Part shown: positions 1 through 8,767 of the stretch, piece after piece
How positions within the stretch are numbered: position 1 is the first letter of the stretch
Layout of the letters: every line of letters starts with the position of its first letter
From: Pseudomonas sp. L5B5
GTDB lineage: Bacteria; Pseudomonadota; Gammaproteobacteria; Pseudomonadales; Pseudomonadaceae
DNA length: 64,000 nt
Reading direction: 5' to 3'
NCBI RefSeq assembly: GCF_020520285.1
Contig: NZ_CP084742.1
Location: 5,877,501 to 5,941,500, forward strand
Translations under genes and position numbers: made by a program
Notes under the pieces: generated by a model
What the model was told of the DNA's origin: nothing
Databases searched by the model: none
The model's input: only the letters and a program-made list of their open reading frames with translations

Positions 1-595
1 AGTCCACGCCGCTGGTGCCATCGCGACCGTGCATTAGGGCGTTGGCCACGCCGACCCCGATGATCGAGCCGATCAGGGTATGGGACGAGGAGGCAGGCAA
101 ACCCAGCCACCAGGTGCCGAGGTTCCACAGGATGGCGGCGATCAGCAGGGCGAAGATCATGGCGAAGCCGGCGGAAGAGCCCACCTGCAGGATCAGCTCC
201 ACCGGCAGCAGGGCAATGATGCCGAAGGCCACCGCGCCGCTGGACAGCAGCACCCCGAGGAAGTTGAACAGGCCCGACCAGACCACCGCGAACTGGGGTG
301 GCAGGGAGTGGGTATAGATCACCGTGGCCACGGCGTTGGCGGTGTCGTGGAAGCCGTTGACGAATTCGAAGCCCAGGGCGATCAGCAACGCGACGCCCAG
401 CAGCAGGAACGGGGTCCAGGTGGTGACCGTGGTACCCAGTTCGTGCATGTCGTGCATCAGGCTGTAGGCGGTGAACAGCAGGCCCATGGCCAACACCGCG
501 AAGAACACCACCAGGGTGAAGGGGCTGGGTTTCTTGTCCAGTTGTGGTTTGGCGTCGAGGCTGGGGGGCGCGGCGCTCAGAGAAGGGGTGGCCAT
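1..595 (-). CDS. Inorganic phosphate transporter, PiT family (N-terminal part, cut by window edge)
   Basis: Low-affinity phosphate permease of the inner membrane. The visible 198 residues start at the ATG complementary to 593-595 and run off the left edge. A hydrophilic N-terminus of about 25 residues is followed by hydrophobic helices. The two PiT signatures are present: a [17 protein letters not shown] stretch (GANDVAN-like, with His-Asp in place of Asn-Asp) and [18 protein letters not shown]. The long N-terminal extension and FHDTAN variant are typical of the PitA-like transporters of proteobacteria. The gene is transcribed away from the CorA-like gene across an intergenic repeat. The C-terminal half is not visible, so intactness cannot be judged. 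Confidence 0.9.
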   Translation of the reverse strand, partial: MATPSLSAAPPSLDAKPQLDKKPSPFTLVVFFAVLAMGLLFTAYSLMHDMHELGTTVTTWTPFLLLGVALLIALGFEFVNGFHDTANAVATVIYTHSLPPQFAVVWSGLFNFLGVLLSSGAVAFGIIALLPVELILQVGSSAGFAMIFALLIAAILWNLGTWWLGLPASSSHTLIGSIIGVGVANALMHGRDGTSGVD

Positions 596-714
596 TGCTG
601 GACAATCCTGTGGCTGGAAGGAGTGCAGTCCATGATCGTTGCCAAATGTTACAAGCAGACTGCCTCAGGTCATGGTTTGTGCAATTGGCCAGCCCGTTGA
701 TCCGTTTGCCCACC

Positions 715-845
715 CTGGCGGCTCGTGCGCAGCCTGCGGCAGCGGCCACACGAGGCGAGGTCTGCGTGCATCACTGATCCACGGCGCCCTGTAGCCGCTG
801 TCGAGCGCCAGCGAGGCTGCGCACGGGCGCGTAGCGGCCGCAGGG
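715..845. repeat. Intergenic REP-like inverted repeat
   Basis: The non-coding gap between the PiT and CorA-like genes holds a GC-rich inverted pair: CGTGCGCAGCCT at 724-735 and its complement AGGCTGCGCACG at 814-825. Around the right arm is the string TGTAGCCGCTG..GAGCGCCAGCGAGGCTGCG, which resembles the extragenic palindromic elements scattered in Pseudomonas genomes. A related string (TTGTAGCCGTTGCCGCAGGCT) occurs at 45063-45083. Family assignment is from memory. Confidence 0.55.
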
Positions 846-846
846 T

Positions 847-1869
847 TCAGTAATCCTGGCGCTTGCGAAAGGCCCAGCGTCCGGCGATCACGGTGAAGGT
901 GGCCACCAGCGCCACCAGGATCCAGAAACCCTCGGGGTCGGCGGAGAGGGGAATGCCGCCGACGTTCATGCCGAAGAAGCCGGCGATGATATTGATCGGC
1001 AGCGCCAGCACCGTGACGACGGTCAGGGTGAACAGCGTACGGTTGCTCTGCTCGTTGAGGTTGGCGGCGATTTCCTCCTGCAGCAGCTTGATCCGCTCCC
1101 CCAGGGCCGTGAGGTCATTGATGATCAGGGCGAACTCCTCGGTGGACTTGCGCAGCTCCTTGACGTCTTCCTTCTGCAACCATGGCGGCGGGCGGTTGAG
1201 CAGGCGCAGCAGCGAGCCCGGCTCCAGGGCCAGCAGCCGCTGCAGGCGCACCAGCACTCGGCGCATGGCCCCCAGTTCGGCACGATTGGTCGAGGCCCGG
1301 GCGGCCAGCAACTGGTCTTCGATCTGGTCGACGCTGAGGCTGGTCTTGCGCACGATCTGGGTCAGCACTTCGCCCTGGTCGCGCAACAAGTGCACCAGCA
1401 GTTCCAGGGGCGAGCGGAAGTGCTCGCCGGCCTTCACCGAGGAGCGCAGCTTGTCCACCGAGTGCAGGGGCTGCAGGCGGGCGCTGATGATCAGGTTGCT
1501 GCGTACGCAGACCCACAGGGTGGAGATGTCCGAGGAGACCATGTTGCCGAAGTTGAACACCACATCGTTGACCACTGCCAGCAGGGCCGAGTCCACGTGC
1601 TCGATGCGGGTCGAGCGCGAGCCTTCGTGCAGGGCCTCGAAGAATTCCTCGGGCAGTTGCAGGTGGGCCTTCATCCAGCGTTCGCAGGCGGCATGGGCCA
1701 GGTTCAGGTGCAGCCAGAGGAACTGGTCGTGGTGTTCGGGAGCCTGCAGGGCTTGCAGCGCCTTGGCCGAGTCCAGTTCGCAACCACGTTCGCCGGGGCG
1801 AAAGCGGTAACCGTAGAGCAGGCCGAACAGGTCGGAATCGCGGTGACTCTGGTCGAGGCTGTGGTTCAT
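847..1869 (-). CDS. CorA/ZntB-family divalent cation transporter
   Basis: Pentameric inner-membrane metal channel of the CorA superfamily, 340 aa. A long, mostly helical cytoplasmic domain (about residues 1-275) is followed by two C-terminal membrane helices. The first ends with the pore signature GMNVGGIP (the GxN motif; CorA has YGMN), the second is followed by a basic tail (RWAFRKRQDY). GMNVGGIP with Asp/Ser after the loop is usual for ZntB-like members, which move Zn2+ with protons, rather than the Mg2+-specific CorA. Substrate is therefore uncertain. It stands alone, with a 270-base gap upstream to the divergent chemoreceptor gene. Confidence 0.85.
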   Translation of the reverse strand: MNHSLDQSHRDSDLFGLLYGYRFRPGERGCELDSAKALQALQAPEHHDQFLWLHLNLAHAACERWMKAHLQLPEEFFEALHEGSRSTRIEHVDSALLAVVNDVVFNFGNMVSSDISTLWVCVRSNLIISARLQPLHSVDKLRSSVKAGEHFRSPLELLVHLLRDQGEVLTQIVRKTSLSVDQIEDQLLAARASTNRAELGAMRRVLVRLQRLLALEPGSLLRLLNRPPPWLQKEDVKELRKSTEEFALIINDLTALGERIKLLQEEIAANLNEQSNRTLFTLTVVTVLALPINIIAGFFGMNVGGIPLSADPEGFWILVALVATFTVIAGRWAFRKRQDY

Positions 1870-2143
1870 GGAGGCTCGCAGGAGGAACAGTGCCTGGCGC
1901 GGATTTCACAGGTTCACTTGGGCTCGATCATGGCAAGGTCTCTTGACGTTTTTGTGACAGTTGCAAGTCCATGATTCGCCCCGTTCTACCAGTGGTCGGA
2001 GGCCCTCAAGATTGTCCGGGCGAGGCCGATCACTGCTCACATGCAGTACGCATTCGGCCCGGCTCGAATGCACCTGACAGGGAAGTTCGGACTTACGCAT
2101 GGCCTTATCGGGCCTGTTTCCTCCCTGCCATGAGATCTTCTCG

Positions 2144-3769
2144 ATGTTTTTGCAAAAATCCCTGAGGGCGCAAATTCTCGCCCTGCTGAGCGGCAGCCTG
2201 CTGGCGGTGTTGTTGATCGCCCTGGCGTGCTTTCAATTGCTGTCCAACGGTGTGCAGAACTATCGCCAGCTGATCGAGGGGCCGCTGCACAGTTCGCAAC
2301 TGATCGATGAGGCCAACCTGCAGTTCAAGATCCAGGTGCAGGAATGGAAGAACGTGCTGCTGCGGGGCAAGCAGCCTCAGGAACTGAACAAGTACTGGCA
2401 GCAGTTCGAGGACCGTCAGCGCGATGTCCAGACTATTCTGGGGCAACTGGTGCAGACGCCGGAGCTGGAACCTTCGCTCAAGAGCCGGGTACAGCGCCTG
2501 GCCCAGGAGCATCTGGCCCTGGGCCAGGCCTATCAGAGAGCCCGTGACGCCTATGTGGCCGGTGGTGCCGATCCGAGTGCCGGTGATGCCGCGGTCAAGG
2601 GCCTGGACCGTGCCGCCAGCGACCAGATGAGCGAGCTGGTGACCGAGTTGCGCAAGCAGGGCGAGCGGCAGTCGCAGCAGATCAGCAGCGCGGCCGATCG
2701 TACGGTGTGGCTGGGCATCCTGGTGATGCTCATCTCCGCCCTGCTGATCGGCCTGCTCAGCTTGTGGCTGGTCAACCGCAGCCTGGTGGAGCCGATCCGC
2801 CAGTTGATCGACTACGTGGCCCAGCTCAGCCGTGGCCAGTTCTCCCAGCGAGTGGACAGCACGCGCCAGGATGAACTGGGCAAGCTGGCAATGGCCGCCA
2901 ATACCCTGCGCGATTTCCTCGCCCAGACCTTCACCAGCCTGCAGCGCAGTGCTTCGGACCTGGATACCTCCAGCGGTGAACTCAACGCCATCGCTACCCT
3001 GATGTCCCAGGGCACCAATGAGCAGTTCAGCCGCACCGATCAGGTGGCCACGGCAATGAACGAGATGTCCGCCACTGCCCAGGAGGTGGCGCGTCATGCC
3101 GCCGATGCTGCCCGTGCCGCAGATGATGCCGATCAGTCGGCGCAGCAGGGCGAGCAGGTGATGCAGAGCACCATCGACAGCATCACCCGGATGCGTGGCG
3201 AGATCGCCAACACCGCCACGGTGATTCGTCGCCTGGAAGCCGACAGCGGACGGATCGGCAAGGTGCTGGAAGTGATCCAGGGCATCGCCGAGCAGACCAA
3301 CCTGCTGGCCCTCAACGCGGCCATCGAGGCGGCCCGGGCCGGCGAGGCCGGGCGTGGTTTCGCCGTGGTCGCCGATGAAGTGCGCAGCCTGGCCCAACGC
3401 ACAGCGGCGTCGATCACCGAAATCAACCAGATCATCCAGACCGTGCAGACCGGTGCGGTGGATGCTGCCCACGCCATCGAGAGCGGTCAGTCGCGCAGTG
3501 AGCAGAGTGTGCAGCAGGTGACCGAGGCCGGGGCCATGCTGGAGCGCATCACCCAGGCGGTGGAAGCGATCCGCGACATGAACCGGCAGATCGCCACGGC
3601 GGCCGAGGAACAGACCTCGGTGGCCGAGGACATCTCGCGCAACCTCACCGAGATCACCAGCATTGCCAGCACCAACCTGGACAATGTCCAGCGCACCGAG
3701 GCGGCAAGCCGCAACCTGCATGCCCTGTCAGGTCAGCTGAACGAGGTCACGGCGCGCCTGAGCGCCTGA
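2144..3769 (+). CDS. Methyl-accepting chemotaxis protein (membrane-bound)
   Basis: Chemoreceptor of 541 aa signalling to CheA/CheW. TM1 is at about residues 10-32, then a helical periplasmic domain of about 150 residues with EWKNVLLRG in its first helix, TM2 at about 185-208, HAMP (beginning near [11 protein letters not shown]), and a cytoplasmic coiled-coil signalling domain with the highly conserved hairpin tip [19 protein letters not shown]. The open frame extends to 2099, but the ATG at 2144 gives the normal short cytoplasmic N-terminus before TM1, so I chose it. EWKNVLLRG recurs in a group of Pseudomonas receptors with four-helix sensor domains; the ligand cannot be read from the sequence. 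Confidence 0.9.
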   Translation: MFLQKSLRAQILALLSGSLLAVLLIALACFQLLSNGVQNYRQLIEGPLHSSQLIDEANLQFKIQVQEWKNVLLRGKQPQELNKYWQQFEDRQRDVQTILGQLVQTPELEPSLKSRVQRLAQEHLALGQAYQRARDAYVAGGADPSAGDAAVKGLDRAASDQMSELVTELRKQGERQSQQISSAADRTVWLGILVMLISALLIGLLSLWLVNRSLVEPIRQLIDYVAQLSRGQFSQRVDSTRQDELGKLAMAANTLRDFLAQTFTSLQRSASDLDTSSGELNAIATLMSQGTNEQFSRTDQVATAMNEMSATAQEVARHAADAARAADDADQSAQQGEQVMQSTIDSITRMRGEIANTATVIRRLEADSGRIGKVLEVIQGIAEQTNLLALNAAIEAARAGEAGRGFAVVADEVRSLAQRTAASITEINQIIQTVQTGAVDAAHAIESGQSRSEQSVQQVTEAGAMLERITQAVEAIRDMNRQIATAAEEQTSVAEDISRNLTEITSIASTNLDNVQRTEAASRNLHALSGQLNEVTARLSA

Positions 3770-3790
3770 TCGACCAGGCCGTAAAACACG

Positions 3791-3820
3791 AGGCCGCGCT
3801 CCCGAATCGGGGCGCGGCCT
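3791..3820. terminator. Intrinsic terminator between convergent genes
   Basis: AGGCCGCGC (3791-3799) pairs with GCGCGGCCT (3812-3820) around a short loop. Leftward from the hairpin the minus strand reads GTGTTTTACGG, so it fits best as terminator of the PepSY gene, but may also stop the chemoreceptor transcript. Confidence 0.65.
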
Positions 3821-3835
3821 GGTGCTGCATGGGGG

Positions 3836-4153
3836 TTACTGGTCTTGCTTGTTGCCCAGGACCTTGCCGGTCTTGGCATCCAGGTCCACGTCCCACTCGA
3901 TGCCTTTGCTGTCGCGCAATTCCACCTGGTAGACGTAGGCGCCAGCGGCTGTCTGTTCCAGCTCGGTATCGGTGATGTTGGCGGCGCTGGTGCCAGGATG
4001 CTGGGCGAGGGCGGCCTGGTTGAGCTTTTCCAGGTCCATGATCGCGCCCGACTTGAGCAGGCCCGGGATCAGGTCTGGGCGGACATCGGCCTGGGCCAGG
4101 CCGGCGGTCAGGGTCAGGGCGGTGGCGGCCAGCAGTGCGGAGAGTTTGCTCAT
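3836..4153 (-). CDS. PepSY domain secreted protein
   Basis: Small periplasmic protein of 105 aa. A clear signal peptide (MSKLSALLAATALTLTAGLAQA) is followed by one PepSY-type domain ending in VELRDSKGIEWDVDLDAKTGKV. PepSY domains are found as protease propeptides and small periplasmic inhibitor or binding proteins; no specific role can be given. The ATG at 4153 is preceded by GAGGAA at good spacing, so it was preferred over the more upstream in-frame codon at 4204, which would bury the signal peptide. Divergent from the desaturase-like gene. Confidence 0.85.
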   Translation of the reverse strand: MSKLSALLAATALTLTAGLAQADVRPDLIPGLLKSGAIMDLEKLNQAALAQHPGTSAANITDTELEQTAAGAYVYQVELRDSKGIEWDVDLDAKTGKVLGNKQDQ

Positions 4154-4310
4154 GGATGTTTCCTCGGAGGTGATGGGTTTCGATGGGCACAGGTTAACCG
4201 GCACAACTTAATTCACCCTTAATTCCCGCTGGCGGTTGCGCCATTTGTTCAAGCTTGCGGTTCCCCTGCATCGGCAAGCTGGCGTCTCCTTAACGACGGA
4301 GACAAAACGG

Positions 4311-5222
4311 ATGAAACGAATGCTTGCGTGGTTGTATGGGCCGTTGTTCTTCAGTGGCTTCATCGGCGCCGGTATCGGGTGGATGGGCAGCGCTGGCGGT
4401 TCGGCGACGGGCCTGCTCTGGTTGTTCCTGGCGGCCCTTGGCGTGTCGTTCGTGGCGGAGTGGCTCCTGCCCTACGAACCGGCCTGGAATCGCTCCCAGG
4501 GCGACCGCTTGCGCGATTGCCTGCATGCGGTGGTCAACGAAGGCTTGAATGCGCTCGGCTTGCTGGCCTTGCCGGGACTGGTGGCGCTGTTGGCCCATGA
4601 CGGCTTGTGGCCCGGGCAATGGCCGCTCTGGGGGCAGGTACTGCTGGCCATCACCCTCGCGGATTGCGGGATCACCCTGGCTCATTACGCCAGTCATCGC
4701 TGGGCCTGGCTCTGGCGCCTGCATGCCGTGCACCACAGTGTGCAGCGCATGTATGGCTTCAATGGCCTGCTCAAGCACCCCTTGCACCAGTTGCTCGAAG
4801 CCTCGGCCGGGCTGTTGCCGCTGCTGGTGCTGGGTATTCCGTTGCCGGTGGCGCAGCTGTTGGCCCTGGCCATTGCCATCCAGTTGCTGTTGCAGCACTC
4901 CAATGTCGACATGCGCCTCGGGGTACTGCGCCTGGTCTTCGCCTGGGCCCCGGTGCACCGCTTTCATCACATGAAGTACGGGCGTGCCGGGGACGTGAAC
5001 TTCGGGCTGTTCTTCAATCTGTGGGACTGGCTGCTGGGCACCGCCTTCTACCGGCATGACTATCGGATGCGCCCGGGGGACCTGGGGATCGGCAGTCGCC
5101 CGGACTACCCCGTGGCCTACGGGCAGCAATTGCTGGAGCCGTTCAAGGTCCAGCGTTACAGCACCGAACCCAAGGTGCCGCCGGCCCTGCGCCGTCGGGT
5201 CAGGCCAGCAGGCGAGGCCTGA
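4311..5222 (+). CDS. Sterol desaturase / fatty acid hydroxylase superfamily membrane protein
   Basis: Integral membrane di-iron enzyme, 303 aa. Histidine clusters of the family are all visible: HYASH (HxxxH), then HAVHH (HxxHH), a HSNVD segment and HRFHHMKYG (HxxHH), set between hydrophobic helices. Such enzymes hydroxylate or desaturate lipid chains using O2 and reduced iron; the substrate is unknown. The start at 4311 follows GGAGA at correct spacing; the frame is open further upstream but lacks a ribosome site. The 3' end overlaps the convergent AraC-type gene by 23 bases. Confidence 0.85.
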   Translation: MKRMLAWLYGPLFFSGFIGAGIGWMGSAGGSATGLLWLFLAALGVSFVAEWLLPYEPAWNRSQGDRLRDCLHAVVNEGLNALGLLALPGLVALLAHDGLWPGQWPLWGQVLLAITLADCGITLAHYASHRWAWLWRLHAVHHSVQRMYGFNGLLKHPLHQLLEASAGLLPLLVLGIPLPVAQLLALAIAIQLLLQHSNVDMRLGVLRLVFAWAPVHRFHHMKYGRAGDVNFGLFFNLWDWLLGTAFYRHDYRMRPGDLGIGSRPDYPVAYGQQLLEPFKVQRYSTEPKVPPALRRRVRPAGEA

Positions 5223-5880
5223 GGGTCTTGAGGGTCTGGCCGGCGGTGACGCCGAACAGTGCCTTCAAGGTCCGGGAAAAGTGCGCAGCGTCGGCGAACC
5301 CGGCCTCGTGAGCCGCTTGGGTCATGGCCTGGCCCTGCAGCATCAGGGCCATGGCCAGGCGCAAGCGCCGCCACAACACCAGGCGGCGCACCGGCAGGCC
5401 TACATCCCGGGCGAAGAGGCGCTCCAGCTGGCTCAGGGAAATGTGGGCCTGGGCCGCCAATTGGGCGGCCGCCACCTTGCCGTCCAGGGCTGTGTCCAGC
5501 ATCTGCAGCGCCCGGCCTACGCGACGATCGGCAATCGGTTGGCGTCGACAGGTGCGCAACGCCGCCTCCAGGCCGGGCAACGTGGGTGTGACGCCGCTGA
5601 TGCTCTGCTGCAGGTCTAGGGCGTCGATCGACAGCGGCTCGGCGTAGACCGTGAACGCTGCTTCGGGAGCCTCGACGATGGCATGGCGGGACAAGGCCTG
5701 GATCATCAGGTAGTGACCGCACTGCCGGACACCGTCCAGTTCCACGGTGACCGGCAGCCCGGGAGCGATGATTAATTGATGGGCGTAGTGGGCGTGGGGC
5801 GCGGTAGGCCCCATGAGGCCATGGACCAGGCCGAAGTCACGGCCCAGCCAGAGTTCGCCATTCCAGTGCGAGGAGGACAC
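5200..5880 (-). CDS. AraC-family transcriptional regulator
   Basis: Regulator of 226 aa with an N-terminal cupin-like sensor half (HAHYAHQL at about 28-35) and a C-terminal AraC double helix-turn-helix (QLAAQAHISLSQLERLFARDVG, then AAHEAGFADAAHFSRTLKALFG). The only possible start is GTG at 5880 or later, because the triplet immediately upstream is the stop codon of glpQ in the same reading frame (TGA directly followed by GTG). It therefore probably depends on glpQ translation. It overlaps the desaturase-like gene tail to tail, a natural target candidate. Confidence 0.85.
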   Translation of the reverse strand: MSSSHWNGELWLGRDFGLVHGLMGPTAPHAHYAHQLIIAPGLPVTVELDGVRQCGHYLMIQALSRHAIVEAPEAAFTVYAEPLSIDALDLQQSISGVTPTLPGLEAALRTCRRQPIADRRVGRALQMLDTALDGKVAAAQLAAQAHISLSQLERLFARDVGLPVRRLVLWRRLRLAMALMLQGQAMTQAAHEAGFADAAHFSRTLKALFGVTAGQTLKTLRPRLLA

Positions 5881-7008
5881 TCAGTAGCCGCTGGCGTCCA
5901 GCAATCGGCTGACACTGGTGCCGGCCGGACGCTGGAAGTACTTGAGCAACTCGTCGCTGCGGTTGGTGAAGATGCCATCGACTCCGGCACTCATGACCTT
6001 CTGCAAGTCCACTGGCTCGTCCACCGTATAGACATGCACCAGCAGCCCCTGTTCATGGGTGTACTGGTTCATCCAGGGTTGCACCAGGTCGGCGTAGCTC
6101 TGTTCGCCACCGCCCGAGAGGGCCGCCGAAGGGCCGGTGCCAATGGCTCCCCGGGCCTTGGCGAAGTCTACCCAGCGCTTGAATTCAGCCTGGTCGCGGG
6201 GTTGCTGGCGGGCATAGAAGGCGGCCTTGTCGGTTTCACCGCTGCTGGCGAAGCTCTGCCCCGAGGCCGGTTCGATACTGCCGGGCGCCAGCCACAACAG
6301 CAGGATTTTCGGCACCCTGGGCATTTCCTGGTACAGCAGTTCGAGGCTGTGCTTGTCGAAGGTCTGCAACACCACCTTGCCCTGGCCCTGGCCCACCGCC
6401 AGATCGCCTTTGGCCAGGGTAGAGCCGGACGGGCTCAACCAGCCACGGTGCTGGAGCTGTTCCTTGAGGTCGTGCTCGATCCCGGGGAAGAGCTGTGGCT
6501 CCTTGGTCTCGATATAGAGCCCGGGCTTGTGCTGCGAGCTGCCCTGGGCAATATCGATGATCTCGTCCAGGGTGAGGATCTTCAGGCCGACGAAGCCTGG
6601 GCGGGCGCGATCGGGGTGGGCCTGGTTGAACCAGCTGCCGGCATCCAGGGTCTTCAGCTCGGCCATGGTGAAGGCATTGGCGGGGCTGTCCTTGCGCTCG
6701 GGGAACTTGTGCGCCACGTCGGTGGTGCGCTGCAGGTTGTTGTCATGCAGGGCGAACAGCACGCCATCCTTGCTGCGCTGCAGGTCCATCTCCAGGTAGT
6801 CGGCCCCCAGGTCCCGGGCCAGTGTGTAGGAGGCCGCAGTGGACTCCGGGGCATCGAAGGAGGCTCCGCGATGGGCGATGACCGCCGGCCGGGGGATGTC
6901 CAGGCGAGCGGCCAGGGCCTCGGGGGCGAGCTGTTCGGCGGCCTGGGCCAGGCCACAACCGAGCATCAGGCCCAGCATCAGGGCGCTGGGGTGGAGGGTG
7001 GCAGGCAT
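5881..7008 (-). CDS. glpQ: Periplasmic glycerophosphodiester phosphodiesterase
   Basis: Hydrolyses glycerophosphodiesters from phospholipid turnover to glycerol-3-phosphate and an alcohol. 375 aa with a signal peptide (cleavage likely after GLAQAA). The GDPD TIM-barrel signatures are present: AHRGASFDAPESTAASY near residues 44-60, the metal-binding E-x-D in DYLEMDLQRSKDG, and HDNNLQRTTD. The start has AAAGGA upstream. It is followed without any gap by the AraC gene in the same frame. Length and domain content agree with periplasmic GlpQ rather than the cytoplasmic UgpQ. Confidence 0.9.
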   Translation of the reverse strand: MPATLHPSALMLGLMLGCGLAQAAEQLAPEALAARLDIPRPAVIAHRGASFDAPESTAASYTLARDLGADYLEMDLQRSKDGVLFALHDNNLQRTTDVAHKFPERKDSPANAFTMAELKTLDAGSWFNQAHPDRARPGFVGLKILTLDEIIDIAQGSSQHKPGLYIETKEPQLFPGIEHDLKEQLQHRGWLSPSGSTLAKGDLAVGQGQGKVVLQTFDKHSLELLYQEMPRVPKILLLWLAPGSIEPASGQSFASSGETDKAAFYARQQPRDQAEFKRWVDFAKARGAIGTGPSAALSGGGEQSYADLVQPWMNQYTHEQGLLVHVYTVDEPVDLQKVMSAGVDGIFTNRSDELLKYFQRPAGTSVSRLLDASGY

Positions 7009-7255
7009 GGGCGGAATCCTTTCGTGGGGGCGGGTACACGTCGCTATCTTTTAGCAACTCGATGACGCTTGTGCTATCGCCAAAGCGACACATATCAAGC
7101 TCTTGCGCATGATCCGGATTTTTTCCGGCACTTTGCAGTACTCTTGGACGCCACAGTTTCCCCAGCAGAGGGAAGCCAGACAAAACACCGCTGTTCCTTG
7201 CCTCGCGTGTAGACCATCGATTTCCCCTCCTGCGGGACCCATAACGAGGTTTACC

Positions 7256-7591
7256 ATGAGCATCACTTCCGAACTCATCTGCCAGGCCGCCGACCAGCTC
7301 AAGGGTTTTGTCGGTTTCAATCGCAAGACCGGCCACTACATCGTGCGTTTCAGCGAGGACTCCTTTGGCATGGACGTGGCCGACGACGCCATTGTCCCGG
7401 CCAGCGAATTTGTCTGGGCCTCAGGTGACGGCGAGGCCATGAGCCTGCGGCGCAAGCAGATCCAGTTGCTGCTGGACCAGAACATCGACGATCGGATCAA
7501 CATCAGCGAGCCGTTGCGGGTGTACATGCGTCGCCGCGACCTGCCGGAAATCCAGGCCGTGCGCAGCCTGCTGTCAAGCGCCCGGAGTTGA
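7256..7591 (+). CDS. DUF2025 family protein
   Basis: Small cytoplasmic protein of 111 aa with no signal peptide or membrane segment. The sequence (MSITSELICQAADQLKGFVG, then a C-terminal RINISEPLRVYMRRRDLPEI) matches the DUF2025 family as I remember it, a Pseudomonas-restricted family without known function. The start at 7256 is preceded by GAGGT; an upstream in-frame ATG at 7103 has none. Divergent from glpQ. Confidence 0.75.
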   Translation: MSITSELICQAADQLKGFVGFNRKTGHYIVRFSEDSFGMDVADDAIVPASEFVWASGDGEAMSLRRKQIQLLLDQNIDDRINISEPLRVYMRRRDLPEIQAVRSLLSSARS

Positions 7592-7639
7592 TCCGGCACG
7601 ACTGCCCGGGGCGCCCTCGCGGGCGATCCGGGAGTCCCC

Positions 7640-7963
7640 TCATTCGCCGAAACCGTAGGCTCGCTCGACCTTGCTCACCCGGACTTGAAAGTGCCGGTAC
7701 CACTGGGTGCGGCCGTGTTCGCGGGCGACGCTGTGCTCGGCCTGCCGCTTCCAGGCCAGGATCGCCGACTCGTCAGTCCAGTAGGACACGGTGATACCGA
7801 AACCATCGACACCCCGTGCCGATTCGACTCCTAGAAATCCAGGTTGCTGGCGTGCCAGCTCGACCATGCGTGCGGCTGCCTGGTCATAGGCGAGGTCGGC
7901 GGCATTGCGCAGGGAGCTGAAGATCACCGCGTAGTAGGGCGGGACCGGGGTGCTACCGATCAT
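7640..7963 (-). CDS. Antibiotic biosynthesis monooxygenase (ABM)-like protein
   Basis: 107-aa ferredoxin-like (dimeric alpha/beta barrel) protein. The pattern YYAVIFSS..., ELARQQPGFLGVESARG and ITVSYWTDESAILAWKR..EH is typical of the ABM/YgiN group, which holds quinone monooxygenases, haem-degrading enzymes and many small proteins of unknown activity. It overlaps the upstream amidotransferase-like gene by four bases (ATGA), so the two are translationally coupled. Confidence 0.8.
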   Translation of the reverse strand: MIGSTPVPPYYAVIFSSLRNAADLAYDQAAARMVELARQQPGFLGVESARGVDGFGITVSYWTDESAILAWKRQAEHSVAREHGRTQWYRHFQVRVSKVERAYGFGE

Positions 7964-8667
7964 CGCCGCAGCTCCTGGCAGGCCTGGAGCAGGGCCCGGG
8001 CCAGGGGCGGGGTGTGACCCGCGAGGGCAGCGCGCTCGGGTTGGAACAGGGTGGCGACGAAGAACGGATGGTCGTCCAGTTCCACGGCGCGCAATTGCCC
8101 GGCCTGGTCGTGGCCGCTGGGGCGCAAGGTGCTACTGAGCAAGGGGCCGGCGAAGTCCGGATTGACTCCGTAGCGGCAGCGGTAGCCTTCTTCGATGCTC
8201 AGGCTGGCGTAGGCCCTGGCGATCAGGCTGCCTGGCCGCAGCTGGATGCGATCGCGGGTTTCCACCAGGGCGCAGCTCAGCAGGCTGAGTACCGCTCGCT
8301 CGGCCTGTGGAGCGGTTTCCCCATGTTCGGCATTGGTCCAGCCCAGCACGTTGCGGGCATATTCCAGGACCGCGTGCTGGAAACCGCCACAGGTGCCGAG
8401 AAAGGGGCGCTGCTGTTCCCGGGCCAGGCGGATCGCCAGTAGCGCCCCGGTCGCGTTGCGATAGGGGCTGCCGGGCACGCACCAGAGGCCATCGAAACCC
8501 TCCAGTTGCTCGGCATCGTGCAGGTGTTCGGTCGCCAGCCACTGATACTCCACCTGGGTGCCAATTTCGTCCGCCGCTCGTTGCAGGGCCAGGGGCAGCG
8601 CCTGGTGCGCGGTGATCAGGGGGTCGTGATCGCCCACCAGGGCGATGCGGATGGGGCGTGGGGACAT
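7960..8667 (-). CDS. CTP-synthase-like class I amidotransferase domain protein with altered triad
   Basis: 235-aa stand-alone glutamine amidotransferase fold related to the C-terminal domain of CTP synthase. The nucleophile elbow GTCGGFQHAVLEYARN (Cys93) is intact. The C-terminal triad segment, usually FHPE, reads TLFQPER, so the catalytic His is replaced by Gln while the Glu remains. Free glutaminase activity is therefore doubtful. AGGAG lies before the ATG. It forms a two-gene operon with the ABM protein and is divergent from a LysR gene that may control it. Confidence 0.75.
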   Translation of the reverse strand: MSPRPIRIALVGDHDPLITAHQALPLALQRAADEIGTQVEYQWLATEHLHDAEQLEGFDGLWCVPGSPYRNATGALLAIRLAREQQRPFLGTCGGFQHAVLEYARNVLGWTNAEHGETAPQAERAVLSLLSCALVETRDRIQLRPGSLIARAYASLSIEEGYRCRYGVNPDFAGPLLSSTLRPSGHDQAGQLRAVELDDHPFFVATLFQPERAALAGHTPPLARALLQACQELRR

Positions 8668-8767
8668 GGGCTTCTCCTGTGGTCATCCCGGCTTGTCGCC
8701 AGTTGGTGGCCACTATAGATTGGCGTCTGCGCAATCAATATTGGCGTTTATCCAAGTGATCAATGCA

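Noticed and set aside
2105..3721. 538-codon minus-strand open frame opposite the chemoreceptor
   Set aside because: Shadow frame; the plus-strand protein has TM, HAMP and signalling tip.
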